Shown here: piece after piece, positions 24,037 through 33,986 of the stretch | How positions within the stretch are numbered: the first letter of the stretch is position 1 | Layout: each line of letters starts with the position of its first letter | Origin: a virus | Virus record (IMG/VR): IMGVR_UViG_3300050821_005224 | Location: 1-47,297 of that record | Length of the DNA: 47,297 bases | Strand: one strand, 5' to 3' | Program-made: the position numbers and the translations under genes | Notes under the pieces: generated by a model | What the model saw: the letters and a program-made list of their open reading frames with translations, nothing else | Database searches by the model: none | Told to the model about the DNA's origin: nothing

Positions 24037-25838
24037 TATGGATTATTACTCCCGGGTAGAGTTTGTTCTTTATTTAGTTCCATAAGGGGTAGACTTCCAA
24101 TACGTTTGAGTGGAATATCTCTCCCTTGAGCATCAATTCTCTCGCTAATACTTAATCTCCTAAGTGCATTTTCAACTGCGGCTCTATTAGTCATATCTGT
24201 TGGTTGAGATCCTCCAAGTAATCCAGTTCTAAGATTTCTAATATTAAAATTATATCCCCCTAATTCTTCCGGACTTCCAGGAAGTGCAAATTTTTGAAAC
24301 TGTCCAGTTTGAATTCTATCTGCAAGAACATGTTGATACATTCTACTAATCTCATCAGCCGCAGATCCAATAGTTTCTTCTCTCGCAGTAACAGACTGAA
24401 TAGCTGCGCGGAAAATAAGATTAGGATCAAGCGGCGTCATCTTATTACTATCTGCCATAGGGGCGAGATACTTACTAATTCCCATCTGTTGAATAGCTGG
24501 CATTTGAAGAGCAGAGTAAATTGTTCCTGGGGATAAAGGATGTCCAGTTAGAGGAATATTTTTTGCAGCATTTTGAAAACTTTCCTTAATTAATTCATCT
24601 TGCATTCCTAATTGCTCCCCAGGATCTCCTTTAGCTCCAAGGTACTTCACACCTAAAGGAGTCTTTAGATCGAAGAGCGGAGATATAATATTCTCTAGAT
24701 CCAACTTTGTCTTATTTGCTGCAGGTCCTAGATCAAATCCTAATTTATCAACTAAATTCATTGCCATTGCAGGAGAAGCTCCAAGAGCACCAGCTCTCTG
24801 AACAGCAGGATTTTGCATTAACTCTTCCCAAGCTGCTCTCTGTTGTGGTCCAAGAAGTTGTAACTCTTGATAAGTTGGAGGAACTTGACCAAGAGTATCT
24901 CCAGCAATTTTAAGTTTACTATTGATAGTGTCGATACCTTGTTGTTTTCCAACTCTAGCATCAATCATTGCTTGTTTCTGTTCTTCATACAGAGGCTCTC
25001 TTTCTTCTTCAATATGTTTCCCTATCTGCTCCAACATACTATTTCTAGTCTGAATTCCAATAAATGCTTGATCTGTTGCATTCTTCGCCGCAGCTTCAGT
25101 TGCTTGTACTCTAACACTTTCAGCACTAACTCCAATTCGCGCCGCTTCTTGCTGGAATTGTGCAGCTTTTTGGGCAGCTATTCCAAGTTGCTGTTGTCCA
25201 AAAGCTGCTAGTTTAGCTGCTCCAGCGGCAGTGTCACTAATAGCATTAACCTTTCCTTCTTCAGTAGTAAATGCCGCTGCATTATTAAGTAAATTTTGAT
25301 ACTGTTGGTTAGCTCCTCCAAGATCTTCTCTTTGAGCAATAAGTTTAGGATTATTAATATATTTATTCGTAAGAAATGCGATAGGATTATCAAAAAATCC
25401 AACTTGATCATTCTTAAATATTTGCTGATTAACTCCAACAAGTTTCTGCGCGTTTTCCATAATTTGTTTACTAAGTTGTACTACTGTAGAATTTACATTA
25501 CTGGAGTCAAGTCCTTGTAAAGCTCTAACATTGGCATTAGCAGCAGCTACTCTTTGTTCATATTGCTCCGTTGCTGCTTCAACTCCTGTAGCTCCTTTTG
25601 CCTCCTCCTGCGCTCCTTTACCAGCTTGTTGTGCTGCAGACATTCCCATACCAAATGCGCCACTAAGTGCATTCATACTAATACCTAATTGTTTACCTGC
25701 ATTCTCCATTACTCCGCCAAGTATCTTAGGAATATCAAGAGCATTACCCAGCTCATCAGTTTTATTGATTGGAGGAGTTAAAGAAGATGGAGGAATGATT
25801 GTAGCAGCTACAGAAGAAGCTGCAGGACTATCAGACAT
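24036..25838 (-). CDS. internal virion protein, Gln/Ala-rich coiled coil
   Basis: A 600-residue protein. I choose ATG 25838, with GGAG about 9 bases away and an 8-base overlap with the upstream gene; a TTG at 25844 is too close. The N-terminal half is rich in Ala, Gln and Asn (MGMSAAQQAGKGAQEE and onward) and mostly helical. The C-terminal part is less biased. Composition and placement beside the 1721- and 315-aa proteins fit one of the three ejection-core proteins of podoviruses. Confidence 0.7.
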   Translation of the reverse strand: MSDSPAASSVAATIIPPSSLTPPINKTDELGNALDIPKILGGVMENAGKQLGISMNALSGAFGMGMSAAQQAGKGAQEEAKGATGVEAATEQYEQRVAAANANVRALQGLDSSNVNSTVVQLSKQIMENAQKLVGVNQQIFKNDQVGFFDNPIAFLTNKYINNPKLIAQREDLGGANQQYQNLLNNAAAFTTEEGKVNAISDTAAGAAKLAAFGQQQLGIAAQKAAQFQQEAARIGVSAESVRVQATEAAAKNATDQAFIGIQTRNSMLEQIGKHIEEEREPLYEEQKQAMIDARVGKQQGIDTINSKLKIAGDTLGQVPPTYQELQLLGPQQRAAWEELMQNPAVQRAGALGASPAMAMNLVDKLGFDLGPAANKTKLDLENIISPLFDLKTPLGVKYLGAKGDPGEQLGMQDELIKESFQNAAKNIPLTGHPLSPGTIYSALQMPAIQQMGISKYLAPMADSNKMTPLDPNLIFRAAIQSVTAREETIGSAADEISRMYQHVLADRIQTGQFQKFALPGSPEELGGYNFNIRNLRTGLLGGSQPTDMTNRAAVENALRRLSISERIDAQGRDIPLKRIGSLPLMELNKEQTLPGSNNP

Positions 25839-26778
25839 CTTCAACTACTCCATTATTGATATTACTCGAGCTATTACTACTATTATCACTTCTACTAGAT
25901 AGATACATAGAAAGCTGGGCGAATGGAGTTAGAATTCCACTTAGAAGTATAATTAGTAATGTATAAAATAATCCCTCTGCTGTATATTTACTCCCTACTA
26001 CAAACTGAGTTCTCTTTTTGAAAATCCTTGCAATAAGCCAATAGCGAAGAGTTTTTCTATTTTCTCTTTTCACTAACCAACAAGTAACAGGAATAGCAAA
26101 TAGATAATAACCAGGAATTCCCCACTGCCATCCTTGACGGAATTTAACTACACTATCATACCAATCTTTTCTATCAATAATTCCATCTCTCATTAGAGCA
26201 GTACAGATTACACTTCCAAGAACTCCTCCAGCATTTCCTTGAGCTTGAGTTGTACTTGTTCCAGCGGCCTTAGTAGTAATATTTGGAGTAGTAACACTCG
26301 TACTTGTATAGGGGAGGAGAGATGTAATATCACTAGTAGCAAGTTGTTGTTCAGTAGTTTTATAACCTAAAACAGCTTGAGCTGCTTGACCAACTGCGGC
26401 CGCTTGAGCATTGGCGCCGAGATCGAATAAAGTAGATCCTCCATAGATACCACTGCTATTCGCTTGTTGAGAAACTGGAGCAAAAGCAATCTTAGCTTGA
26501 CGGAAAATATTCTGTACTAGATTATTAGTAACTGAATTGTCCTCAGCATTTCCAGTAGCTGTTTTAGAAAATGCAGTAAGTAGATTTTGAAGAAGAGGAT
26601 TAGCTGTTCCAGTTTGAGTATTAGTTCCAGTAACAGTTTGAGTTTGATTAGAATTAGTTGTACTATTTTGACTACTATTCGCGCCAAATAGATCAATAAG
26701 AAATGAACCAATACCTTGTAGAGAAGATCCAATTCCTTCGCCACTACTACTAGAAGTTCCGCCACCACTACCTGACAT
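25831..26778 (-). CDS. ejection protein with C-terminal membrane segments
   Basis: A 315-residue protein. The N-terminus is Ser/Gly/Thr/Asn-rich and low-complexity. The centre is Ala/Gln-rich helical (FDLGANAQAAAVGQAAQAVL). The C-terminus has two hydrophobic stretches (PGYYLFAIPVTCWLVK and FYTLLIILLSGILTPFAQL). CTALMRDGIIDRKDWYDSVV is a motif I associate with small phage ejection proteins. It is probably the smallest of the three internal proteins, forming part of the injection channel. Confidence 0.65.
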   Translation of the reverse strand: MSGSGGGTSSSSGEGIGSSLQGIGSFLIDLFGANSSQNSTTNSNQTQTVTGTNTQTGTANPLLQNLLTAFSKTATGNAEDNSVTNNLVQNIFRQAKIAFAPVSQQANSSGIYGGSTLFDLGANAQAAAVGQAAQAVLGYKTTEQQLATSDITSLLPYTSTSVTTPNITTKAAGTSTTQAQGNAGGVLGSVICTALMRDGIIDRKDWYDSVVKFRQGWQWGIPGYYLFAIPVTCWLVKRENRKTLRYWLIARIFKKRTQFVVGSKYTAEGLFYTLLIILLSGILTPFAQLSMYLSSRSDNSSNSSSNINNGVVEDV

Positions 26779-26800
26779 TTCTTATCTCCTTCCTCTTTTC

Positions 26801-27226
26801 CTACTTCACAACTGGAGGATTTTTACTTGGATCAATTACACTAAATGCTTGAGGAATAAGATTATGTTGAATGACATACCATAAACCCCAGATACAAGAA
26901 ATTGCAAAAGCTAATCCTCCAACGAAACGAATGAATGTGCCTGTTAGAGAAAATAGATTAAGAACAGTCTTTCCTGTATTAAATAACTGCAGTAGTTCTG
27001 AAGTAGCAGAGTCTATCCTTTGAGTAGTCTCTAAATATTTATCAAATTTATCCAACACGTCATTAAAATCTTTTTTCATCTCATCAACGACTTCATTAAG
27101 TCTATTGAAGTTGATAATAAGTTTATCAAGTTCAATTCTATGAGCATTGATCCTTTGCTCCAAATTCATATGATTTGAAGGAGATGCTTTGCCCGGTATT
27201 TTTGGTAATTCTTCGCGATCGTCCAT
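26801..27226 (-). CDS. coiled-coil membrane protein, holin candidate
   Basis: A 141-residue protein. Residues about 20-72 form a charged coiled coil (NLEQRINAHRIELDKLIINF to DVLDKFDKYLETTQ). Residues about 85-122 carry one long or two short membrane segments (VLNLFSLTGTFIRFVGGLAF, ISCIWGLWYVI), ending in a short polar tail. Position between tail and ejection genes, and topology, fit a class II/III-like holin or an anchoring virion protein. No endolysin lies next to it, so the holin call is tentative. Confidence 0.55.
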   Translation of the reverse strand: MDDREELPKIPGKASPSNHMNLEQRINAHRIELDKLIINFNRLNEVVDEMKKDFNDVLDKFDKYLETTQRIDSATSELLQLFNTGKTVLNLFSLTGTFIRFVGGLAFAISCIWGLWYVIQHNLIPQAFSVIDPSKNPPVVK

Positions 27227-27250
27227 TATAAGACTCTCCCACGTCCCAGG

Positions 27251-27835
27251 TCAATTTACAACAGGGGATCTTATAGTGAAAAACAAATTAGTATTATCAA
27301 TAGCAATTCCTAGAAATTGATTAATTTGTCCTGGAGCTACAGTTGGAGCTAGTGATACAACACCAGGACTAACAGAAAGATAATACCTGCTGCCAGAAAT
27401 AAGCCCACCGACCGAAACTGTTCCAGTATTGAGGATAACTTCTCCCACTTGTCCATTGCTTATTCCTCCAGTTGTAGTGCAGAAACCATCACATTGAGTA
27501 ACAGAGGAGAAAGCAGATGCGAGAGAAATAGTTGGAGGGGATCCTGGATTAATAGTAATTGCAGCGCCTAAAGGTATACTATTTCCTTTAGCCATAGCAT
27601 AGAAACGATTTAAATTACCCGAATTAAGTGTAGTATGAGATCCATTAAGTAAATTCCACTGATCTGTATTTCTTTGTCCCATGCCTCCTTGATTAGAAAG
27701 TAACTGAGCAATTTGTTGTAGAGTGTTGAAGATAGTTGAAATAACTGGCCGCATAACTTCAGGAACATCGGCAGGTATTTGAGTTGGAACTCTAAGAGAA
27801 GTTGGAAGATTATATCTATTACTAGAACTAGCCAT
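27251..27835 (-). CDS. tail-associated virion protein
   Basis: A 194-residue protein translated from an ATG that overlaps the previous stop by one base. N-terminal helix (VPEVMRPVISTIFNTLQQIA), then strand-rich repeats including SNGQVGEVILNTGTVSVGGL and FLGIAIDNTNLFFTIRSP. This wording recurs in small phage fibre or capsid-decoration proteins ending with a beta-sandwich. Probably part of the tail or fibre attachment, directly after the nozzle gene. Confidence 0.65.
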   Translation of the reverse strand: MASSSNRYNLPTSLRVPTQIPADVPEVMRPVISTIFNTLQQIAQLLSNQGGMGQRNTDQWNLLNGSHTTLNSGNLNRFYAMAKGNSIPLGAAITINPGSPPTISLASAFSSVTQCDGFCTTTGGISNGQVGEVILNTGTVSVGGLISGSRYYLSVSPGVVSLAPTVAPGQINQFLGIAIDNTNLFFTIRSPVVN

Positions 27836-29472
27836 TAACGGAAACCTTGTTGAGTAAATTCTAAAATAACCGCGCCCATAGAAAATCCTCCTTGGAAAAG
27901 TAAACTTAAATTCTGTCCTGCTACTCTTTTACCATATTTCCTACTATATTGACCTTCAGCGAGCAAAACTCCGGGAACTGGAGGAAGTAGAGTTTTTCCA
28001 TCAAGAGTAGGAATAATACTAAATTTAAAATTAGTAATACTCTCATTAATCGTTTCCATATCAGTAGTATTATGCACCATATATCTATTTCTCATAAGTT
28101 GAAATTTACCAAGTAACATAGTTCCATTAGCTGGGGCTTCAGATAGATCAAAATCTACAATCTGTACTGTTCCATCTTGTTGAAGAAATCCAAGAGTCTG
28201 TCTATCTGATGTATCTACTTCACTAGGAGTTACTATAAGTTCTCCATATGTTTTATTACTTAACTGTCCATAAGTTGTATTCTTCAAACTCCCATAAGTT
28301 ACAAAAGTATAAGGAGGAGGAGTATCCCACTGAAAGCAATGAACATGATTTATCTTCAACTTACCCCAACGATTGAGTCCAGTATCATACACTAAAGCAT
28401 ACGTAAAATTTAGTCCAATTAGACCATAGGAGATAACTACATATCGCTCGCCGATAAATGCAATTCTAACTTGAAGAGGTGTAGTTAGATATTGAACAGA
28501 GAATTGATTTGTAGTATCACTAAAATCTTCATAGATATTTGCAGATAGGAAATCAGCGGCCTCAGGAAATACAATTTGAGCAGCTGTTAAGTTTATTTGA
28601 AGTAATCCTGCATTAGTCCAAGCATAGTGAGTTCCATTATTATATTGCCAACCAACATCTTCAGGAGACTCAATACCACTACTTCCTGGAACTTCTGCAA
28701 ACATAAAAGGAAAATTATCATTAGCTTGATAACTTGCTGCAACAATATTTCTTTGACAATAAACTAAGAAACCATTACTAATTTCTGCAGCAAAAATTAC
28801 AGGACCTTTAATATTCTGAATTGGCCCTCCGCCAGCTCCTGTAGCTAAGTTAGGTACAAAATCCAACGGGTTAGTCTGGTTACTCCATGCAATTGCAGTT
28901 TGAGTGAAAGCAAGCATATAGCCATTAGACGCCGTAATACAAATAATATTACTAAGATCCAAACCAGTAATAGTTTGTGGCGCCAGAACTTTATTAACTT
29001 CATCATAAATAAAAATCCCGTAATTTGCATAACAAATATATGTCTGTCCATCAATGAAAGCTGTAGATACTACTGTAGAAGTAGTAACTCCACTACTAGC
29101 AGGAAATGGACAAGATATCCAAGTTCCAACTCCCGGGTCATAAATATAGTTCAATCCTCCAGCAGGAACTAAAAGAAAACGGTTAAGGTTAGAATTTTGA
29201 AGTTGAAATGCTTTATCAAAGTTAGTAACTGGCCCCGGCGCAAAAGGAGCTATTCTCTGCTTATAACCTATACTCTGAAATCCTTGAGGAATTGGCATGA
29301 TGTTATGTAAGTAGTAAATCTGCGGCTTTCCTTTATCCTTCTCACTAGCTAAAGGATTAGTTGTATCGTAAGTTTGATCATAGGTATTAACAATAATAGA
29401 TCGCCCCCATAAGGAGGCTAGAAAAGGAAAGAATGCTATTGATAGATTTACTCTTACCCTGTAGAAAGCCAA
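27835..29472 (-). CDS. tail nozzle / tail tubular protein B-like (beta-propeller)
   Basis: A 545-residue protein starting with TTG at 29472 (GAGGAAG upstream). Repeated strand blocks and the passages PIPQGFQSIGYKQRIAPF, YDPGVGTWIS, AIAWSNQTNPLDFVP and GIESPEDVGWQ are typical of the propeller-like tail nozzle proteins (P22 gp10 or T7 gp12 type). A short repeat TYG-x-L occurs three times near residues 390-412 (TYGSLKNTTYGQLSNKTYGEL in pieces). It closes the tail tube and carries the fibres. Confidence 0.75.
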   Translation of the reverse strand: MAFYRVRVNLSIAFFPFLASLWGRSIIVNTYDQTYDTTNPLASEKDKGKPQIYYLHNIMPIPQGFQSIGYKQRIAPFAPGPVTNFDKAFQLQNSNLNRFLLVPAGGLNYIYDPGVGTWISCPFPASSGVTTSTVVSTAFIDGQTYICYANYGIFIYDEVNKVLAPQTITGLDLSNIICITASNGYMLAFTQTAIAWSNQTNPLDFVPNLATGAGGGPIQNIKGPVIFAAEISNGFLVYCQRNIVAASYQANDNFPFMFAEVPGSSGIESPEDVGWQYNNGTHYAWTNAGLLQINLTAAQIVFPEAADFLSANIYEDFSDTTNQFSVQYLTTPLQVRIAFIGERYVVISYGLIGLNFTYALVYDTGLNRWGKLKINHVHCFQWDTPPPYTFVTYGSLKNTTYGQLSNKTYGELIVTPSEVDTSDRQTLGFLQQDGTVQIVDFDLSEAPANGTMLLGKFQLMRNRYMVHNTTDMETINESITNFKFSIIPTLDGKTLLPPVPGVLLAEGQYSRKYGKRVAGQNLSLLFQGGFSMGAVILEFTQQGFR

Positions 29473-29487
29473 ACTATCTTCCTCATA

Positions 29488-30594
29488 TTAGAAATCTGAA
29501 CTCGCTGTCCAATTAGTACTAAATGCACCAGCAGCTTGAGTACCATTACTAACTCTAGTTTCAGTAAAGAAAGAAGTGCTCCCAGTAGCAATCGTACCAA
29601 CTACTGCTGCGAAACCATTACTAATTCCACCGTCGGTTCCAACTATAGCTGGATTAGTAGTTCTTTTTGGCACTTTGAAAGAATTAAGTACAGTATAACT
29701 ATCAGTATTAGTAACACTTCCACTATACAATCCAGTACCAACTTCAAAGCGGCGAAGGCAAAAATTAACTGTGTCTGCTTCAGAATAAGGTTGAAAATTA
29801 GTAAATTGACTTCCAAGTTCTAATTGAGGATCAGCTATTTGAAAACTAGCTCCATTAGTCCCTAATACATTAATTTGATCAACATCACTATAAAACTCTC
29901 CTGCAGTCCAAATTCCATTTGGAGTAGTATAAGTTCCTTGGGCTGCTATAGTAAAAGTAATATTTAATCCTAATCCATTATTAAATACCCAATTTCCAGC
30001 GGACGGAAAAACTAGTACAGATATAGTAGCAAATTCCCAAGTTCCGGCGCCAACTTGAGTATACTTTCCTACATATGTCTGAGTTGAAGTTGAGTCACGA
30101 AAGGAGATGTAATAATTTCCTGGAATAGAATGTTTATGCCAGAAAGAAAGAGTTACTGGGTTAGGATAGAAAGCAGCAAAATCATATCCTTCAATGGCAT
30201 AGGTAATTCCATAATGGTTGTTAACTGGAACTGCAGGTGTAGTAACTGCAGCTTTTAGGGAGTTAAAAATAGTTCTTCCTGATTGAATAGAAGTTGGGGC
30301 ATCTAATGCTTGAGATATAGTAAGAATACCACTAGCAATATTACCAGTGGATAGCCAACAATCTGCAGTATAAAGAGATTGATGACTAGTTACACCAATA
30401 GAAGTTCCTCGTTGCCAAGGATTGGAATTAAACTGTCCTCCAATAATTAGATTTCTACGATAAGGATTAGTAAGAGTAGGTGCGACAATAGCTTTAATAT
30501 ATGCCTTCAACGCGCGAAATTCAGCTGCAGCTGTCTCAGCTATAATTGTATCATCTGGCTCATTTACATTAGTTGGATCAGGAACATATGCCAT
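29488..30594 (-). CDS. tail fibre-like protein with carbohydrate-binding-type domain
   Basis: A 368-residue protein. The N-terminus VPDPTNVNEPDDT and FRALKAYI is a common virion-attachment start. Then RNLIIGGQFNSNPWQRGTS, TADCWLS and LSFWHKH are hallmarks of phage fibre domains resembling carbohydrate-binding beta-sandwiches. Probably a receptor-binding or adhesive fibre. Confidence 0.75.
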   Translation of the reverse strand: MAYVPDPTNVNEPDDTIIAETAAAEFRALKAYIKAIVAPTLTNPYRRNLIIGGQFNSNPWQRGTSIGVTSHQSLYTADCWLSTGNIASGILTISQALDAPTSIQSGRTIFNSLKAAVTTPAVPVNNHYGITYAIEGYDFAAFYPNPVTLSFWHKHSIPGNYYISFRDSTSTQTYVGKYTQVGAGTWEFATISVLVFPSAGNWVFNNGLGLNITFTIAAQGTYTTPNGIWTAGEFYSDVDQINVLGTNGASFQIADPQLELGSQFTNFQPYSEADTVNFCLRRFEVGTGLYSGSVTNTDSYTVLNSFKVPKRTTNPAIVGTDGGISNGFAAVVGTIATGSTSFFTETRVSNGTQAAGAFSTNWTASSDF

Positions 30595-30602
30595 TTTATA
30601 CT

Positions 30603-31001
30603 CTACCAGTAAGAGCCAGTAAAATGTGCAGCTCCCGCACTTATAATACTAACTTGCGCTTGACTAATATCACTTCCATCTCCTGCAAAACTGTAAACTG
30701 TATATTCATCTCCAGCGTAAATTGGAAAACTACCTGGCTGTCCAATAGCTGCATTTCCTCCCATCTCATTTACCCAAATGTCAAAGTCAATAGCAAATAG
30801 TTTCCATCCGCGCCGCAGTTGAGCTACATTAGCATTTGTTTGAATATTGGATGCATTAATAACTCCAACGGCGGGAAGCCAAATAGCCGAGACATTAGGA
30901 GATAGAGGATTAGTGAAATTAGATGTAATAGGAACTGTATTAGGCACCCAGGTATTAACTGCAAATCCAGAACCTTGCCAAGCATCTGGTAGGATACTCA
31001 T
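30603..31001 (-). CDS. small virion-associated protein
   Basis: A 132-residue protein, strand-rich, without membrane segments. It opens with LPDAWQGSGFAVNTWVPNT and ends GAAHFTGSYW. It lies between the spike and fibre genes with gaps of 8-15 bases, so it is probably a tail or fibre accessory protein. The Ser/Gly-rich tail gives no clue to enzyme activity. Confidence 0.6.
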   Translation of the reverse strand: MSILPDAWQGSGFAVNTWVPNTVPITSNFTNPLSPNVSAIWLPAVGVINASNIQTNANVAQLRRGWKLFAIDFDIWVNEMGGNAAIGQPGSFPIYAGDEYTVYSFAGDGSDISQAQVSIISAGAAHFTGSYW

Positions 31002-31016
31002 AGTTTTTCTACCTTC

Positions 31017-33674
31017 TTAGAACTGGCTACATTTGACAAGAAGATTATCTCCTGCAGTCCAAGCATGAGTAGCACCGTCAGTTCCATAATTAGTTAGCGT
31101 AGCTGCCCCAACTCCATAAGCAGTTTCTTTAGTTTGAAATACTGTAGTGCTCTGCGTTGTTAAATCTGTAGCACTGCAATTCCATCCATTATTAGCTCCA
31201 GGTCCAAGAGCAAGAACTCCTGTACTGGCAGTTCCTCCAGTACCAATAACAAGAATAAAAGAACTAGGTCCTACATCTGAAGTAGCAGGAATAGTTGGAG
31301 ATGTACCAAATCCAGAAGTAACAGTTGGAGGAATATATGCTTGAGAGACTGAGTATCTTGATCCAAGAGTATTATTAAATCCCGCGGCCGTAACATTTAC
31401 CATTTGACTAAGACTTGAATTAATAATAGCATCTCCTGGAAAATTAGATATAGTAGCTGCGTTAGTCCCATTACTAGTAGGATGAAGATCCACATTATAT
31501 GCTGCGCTAAGATTTAATTGTATATTCCATCCAGCAAATAATCCTGGAAGGAAACAATAAGTATTACCACTTACTGCAGAAATGAAAAAAGTTAATCCAT
31601 CTTCATCTGCTTGAAAACAATGAGCTTGAGGATTATCTGTAATAGTTACAGCTGTATTAGTTGCAGTTGCAGGAGCATTTTGTGGGTTATCAAATAGAAT
31701 ATTTCCCCCGCTTTGATCAGGACGAAATGGCTTAAATCCTCTTAGATAACTTCCAGAAGGAATACCCGTACCAGAAATAGCATCTCCATTTACAAGACTT
31801 GGAAATGGTACATTAGTAATGAGATTAAACCCCACTGCGCCAGAAGTAACTGTAACTCCAGAATATACTTGACCACTTCCTAAAGTTATCGTGTCATTAG
31901 TATTAGTGCAAGAAGGAGTAGTATTCGGGCCAAGTTTAATTTGCCCTTGAGTCCAAACATAGAAACTAACAATACTTCCCCCAGGAAGACAGCCTCCATT
32001 ATCAGTAATACTAGTTCCAATTAGAGGAAATATACTAACTGAAGTAAGAGAGAAACTTCCATTAGTTACAGTTGCTGTAAAAGTAGAACTTCCCTGAGAA
32101 GGATGACTACTAAAAGAATATTGAGAGCTAGTAACACTTCTTTGATTTATAAAATTTATCTGGTCTAGAGATTGAATATTCCAAACATCTGAGTCGATAG
32201 TTCCAGTACTATCTTCCAAAGCAGCAAATGGTTTATACATCCAACTACCAATATCTGCCCCCACTTGATAAGAGTTAAGTTGAGTTGGATCAAAACTTAC
32301 ACGATTAGTAATAGTAACTCCGGCACAAGCAAATGTAGTACACCCCGTCATTAGAACAAGAGGAGCATCGAGCATTCCTGGACGATATAATTCTGTTAAA
32401 TTCCCAGTCAATTGAACATAAGGAATTGCACCAGAAGGAGAGTAAATATGTAACTCTCCAGCGTCAATAGTCATATCCGAAATTATTCCACCCCCTTGGT
32501 AAGTTAAAGCTACTGTAGGATAATATGGTCCACCTACTTGAGCACCCATACCATTATAGACATGAGTTCCATGAATATCAATATCATTGCAGTTAAATCC
32601 AGTAAACACTGCTTGTTGAGTAAAAGAGATATCTCCTCCTTCTATTGTGCTATCTGCAGTATTTCCATCAAACCAAATACCAAATCCTGTACGTGAGTTG
32701 ATATTAGAGTAAGTACCTTCTGTAATAATTGCTTTATTAATTTTAATCCCTGTCCCAATTCCTGCAACAAACACACCTACATGATTAAAGCCATAAATAT
32801 AGTCATTGTTAAGATAAAGTGGCGCATCAAAATTTGCACTATTCTCCTCATAATCTGTTACGGGAACACAATACGTTATACCATTACAATCTAGAATAGA
32901 ATTATCATCTTTCATCCCATAAGTTCCTGGACCAAAATCTAATATTCCAACTGGCATAGCTCCCCAAACTATTGCTCCACTTGCAGTATAGCCAGAGGAG
33001 TAAGTAGATCCTCGGAGTAAAATAGCTGAAGAATTTAGAACTTGAACATTATTCCATTCCTGAACTAAAGGAGTAGAGATAGATCCTACACCAAGTCCTC
33101 CAATTGCACTAACTAATACTGTTTGCCCCGAAGATACTGTAGTTAGTGGAGTAGCAAGATTAAGTTGGAATTGCCCGCCATTATTTGTAACTGAAGAAAC
33201 TACTGAATTTGGCCACTTACTACCAAGAGTAGTAGGACACCAAACATTAGGAATTACTTGATACGGACCAGAAGTATTATTAGGCATAATAACTGGTAGA
33301 TTACATCCTGCAGAAATACCCTCATCCCAATTAGCTCCTGGAATAGCATGAAGGTTAAGATTAGTATGTACTCCAGGACAATTTGTAATATGAATTGGTT
33401 TAGAAGTAGCTTCTGCAATACCTCCATCTGTTACTGTAACGCCGCCGTAAGGATAGGAATTAAGATTATAGGACTGTTGACAGGCGAAAGCAAATGCAGA
33501 AACAAGTGCACTATAGTTATCCGCCCCAGTTTTAGTCTGAGCATTCCAGTTTAACTTAGCTCCAGGAACATCTCTAACATTAACAGTAAGAGAAGGAGTA
33601 TAAGCTGCTTGAACAGCAATAGTTGGAAGGAGAAGGATAAAAGAAGAAACTGAAGATAGAAGGAGCTTTCTCAT
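31017..33674 (-). CDS. tailspike, pectate-lyase-like beta-helix, with signal peptide
   Basis: An 885-residue protein. The N-terminus MRKLLLSSVSS, FILLLPTIAVQA is a typical Sec signal peptide with cleavage predicted after VQA. The start at 33674 overlaps the previous stop (ATGA); an ATG at 33686 is in frame. Residues about 280-400 have strand repeats such as SNINSRTGFGIWFDGNTADS and NCNDIDIHGTHVYNG, the beta-helix pattern of tailspikes and polysaccharide lyases. A C-terminal beta-rich region follows. It is the likely receptor-binding or depolymerase protein; its export signal is unusual for a virion protein. Confidence 0.75.
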   Translation of the reverse strand: MRKLLLSSVSSFILLLPTIAVQAAYTPSLTVNVRDVPGAKLNWNAQTKTGADNYSALVSAFAFACQQSYNLNSYPYGGVTVTDGGIAEATSKPIHITNCPGVHTNLNLHAIPGANWDEGISAGCNLPVIMPNNTSGPYQVIPNVWCPTTLGSKWPNSVVSSVTNNGGQFQLNLATPLTTVSSGQTVLVSAIGGLGVGSISTPLVQEWNNVQVLNSSAILLRGSTYSSGYTASGAIVWGAMPVGILDFGPGTYGMKDDNSILDCNGITYCVPVTDYEENSANFDAPLYLNNDYIYGFNHVGVFVAGIGTGIKINKAIITEGTYSNINSRTGFGIWFDGNTADSTIEGGDISFTQQAVFTGFNCNDIDIHGTHVYNGMGAQVGGPYYPTVALTYQGGGIISDMTIDAGELHIYSPSGAIPYVQLTGNLTELYRPGMLDAPLVLMTGCTTFACAGVTITNRVSFDPTQLNSYQVGADIGSWMYKPFAALEDSTGTIDSDVWNIQSLDQINFINQRSVTSSQYSFSSHPSQGSSTFTATVTNGSFSLTSVSIFPLIGTSITDNGGCLPGGSIVSFYVWTQGQIKLGPNTTPSCTNTNDTITLGSGQVYSGVTVTSGAVGFNLITNVPFPSLVNGDAISGTGIPSGSYLRGFKPFRPDQSGGNILFDNPQNAPATATNTAVTITDNPQAHCFQADEDGLTFFISAVSGNTYCFLPGLFAGWNIQLNLSAAYNVDLHPTSNGTNAATISNFPGDAIINSSLSQMVNVTAAGFNNTLGSRYSVSQAYIPPTVTSGFGTSPTIPATSDVGPSSFILVIGTGGTASTGVLALGPGANNGWNCSATDLTTQSTTVFQTKETAYGVGAATLTNYGTDGATHAWTAGDNLLVKCSQF

Positions 33675-33985
33675 GTTTGAGTCCATCCTCCGGCATTATT
33701 ACTAACAAAAGTGGCACTTTGATATTGAATATTAAATGTAAATCCAGCGGCATTACCATTAACTGTACCATTCATTTGTACAGGATTATTCATAGAAACT
33801 GTTCCAAAATCATCTAGAACTACTATTCTCTGACTAGGTTTAGGAGATGGAGGAAAATTAAGTGCCATTCCTCCATTAGGAACTTGTAAACGAATAAAAT
33901 TATCGGAAGATAGAAGAGTAGTAGAAGCAGATACTGTTCTCGATGAGATAACTTGATTATTTGGCGCCGTAATAGTCTGTCCCAT
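33671..33985 (-). CDS. small virion protein preceding the spike
   Basis: A 104-residue protein, strand-rich, beginning MGQTITAPNNQVISSRTVSAS and containing PKPSQRIVVLDDFGT and an Asn/Gly-rich end. It resembles small fibre modules in phages. Overlaps the spike start by 4 bases. May be a head-spike adaptor or a tail fibre accessory. Confidence 0.6.
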   Translation of the reverse strand: MGQTITAPNNQVISSRTVSASTTLLSSDNFIRLQVPNGGMALNFPPSPKPSQRIVVLDDFGTVSMNNPVQMNGTVNGNAAGFTFNIQYQSATFVSNNAGGWTQT

Positions 33986-33986
33986 T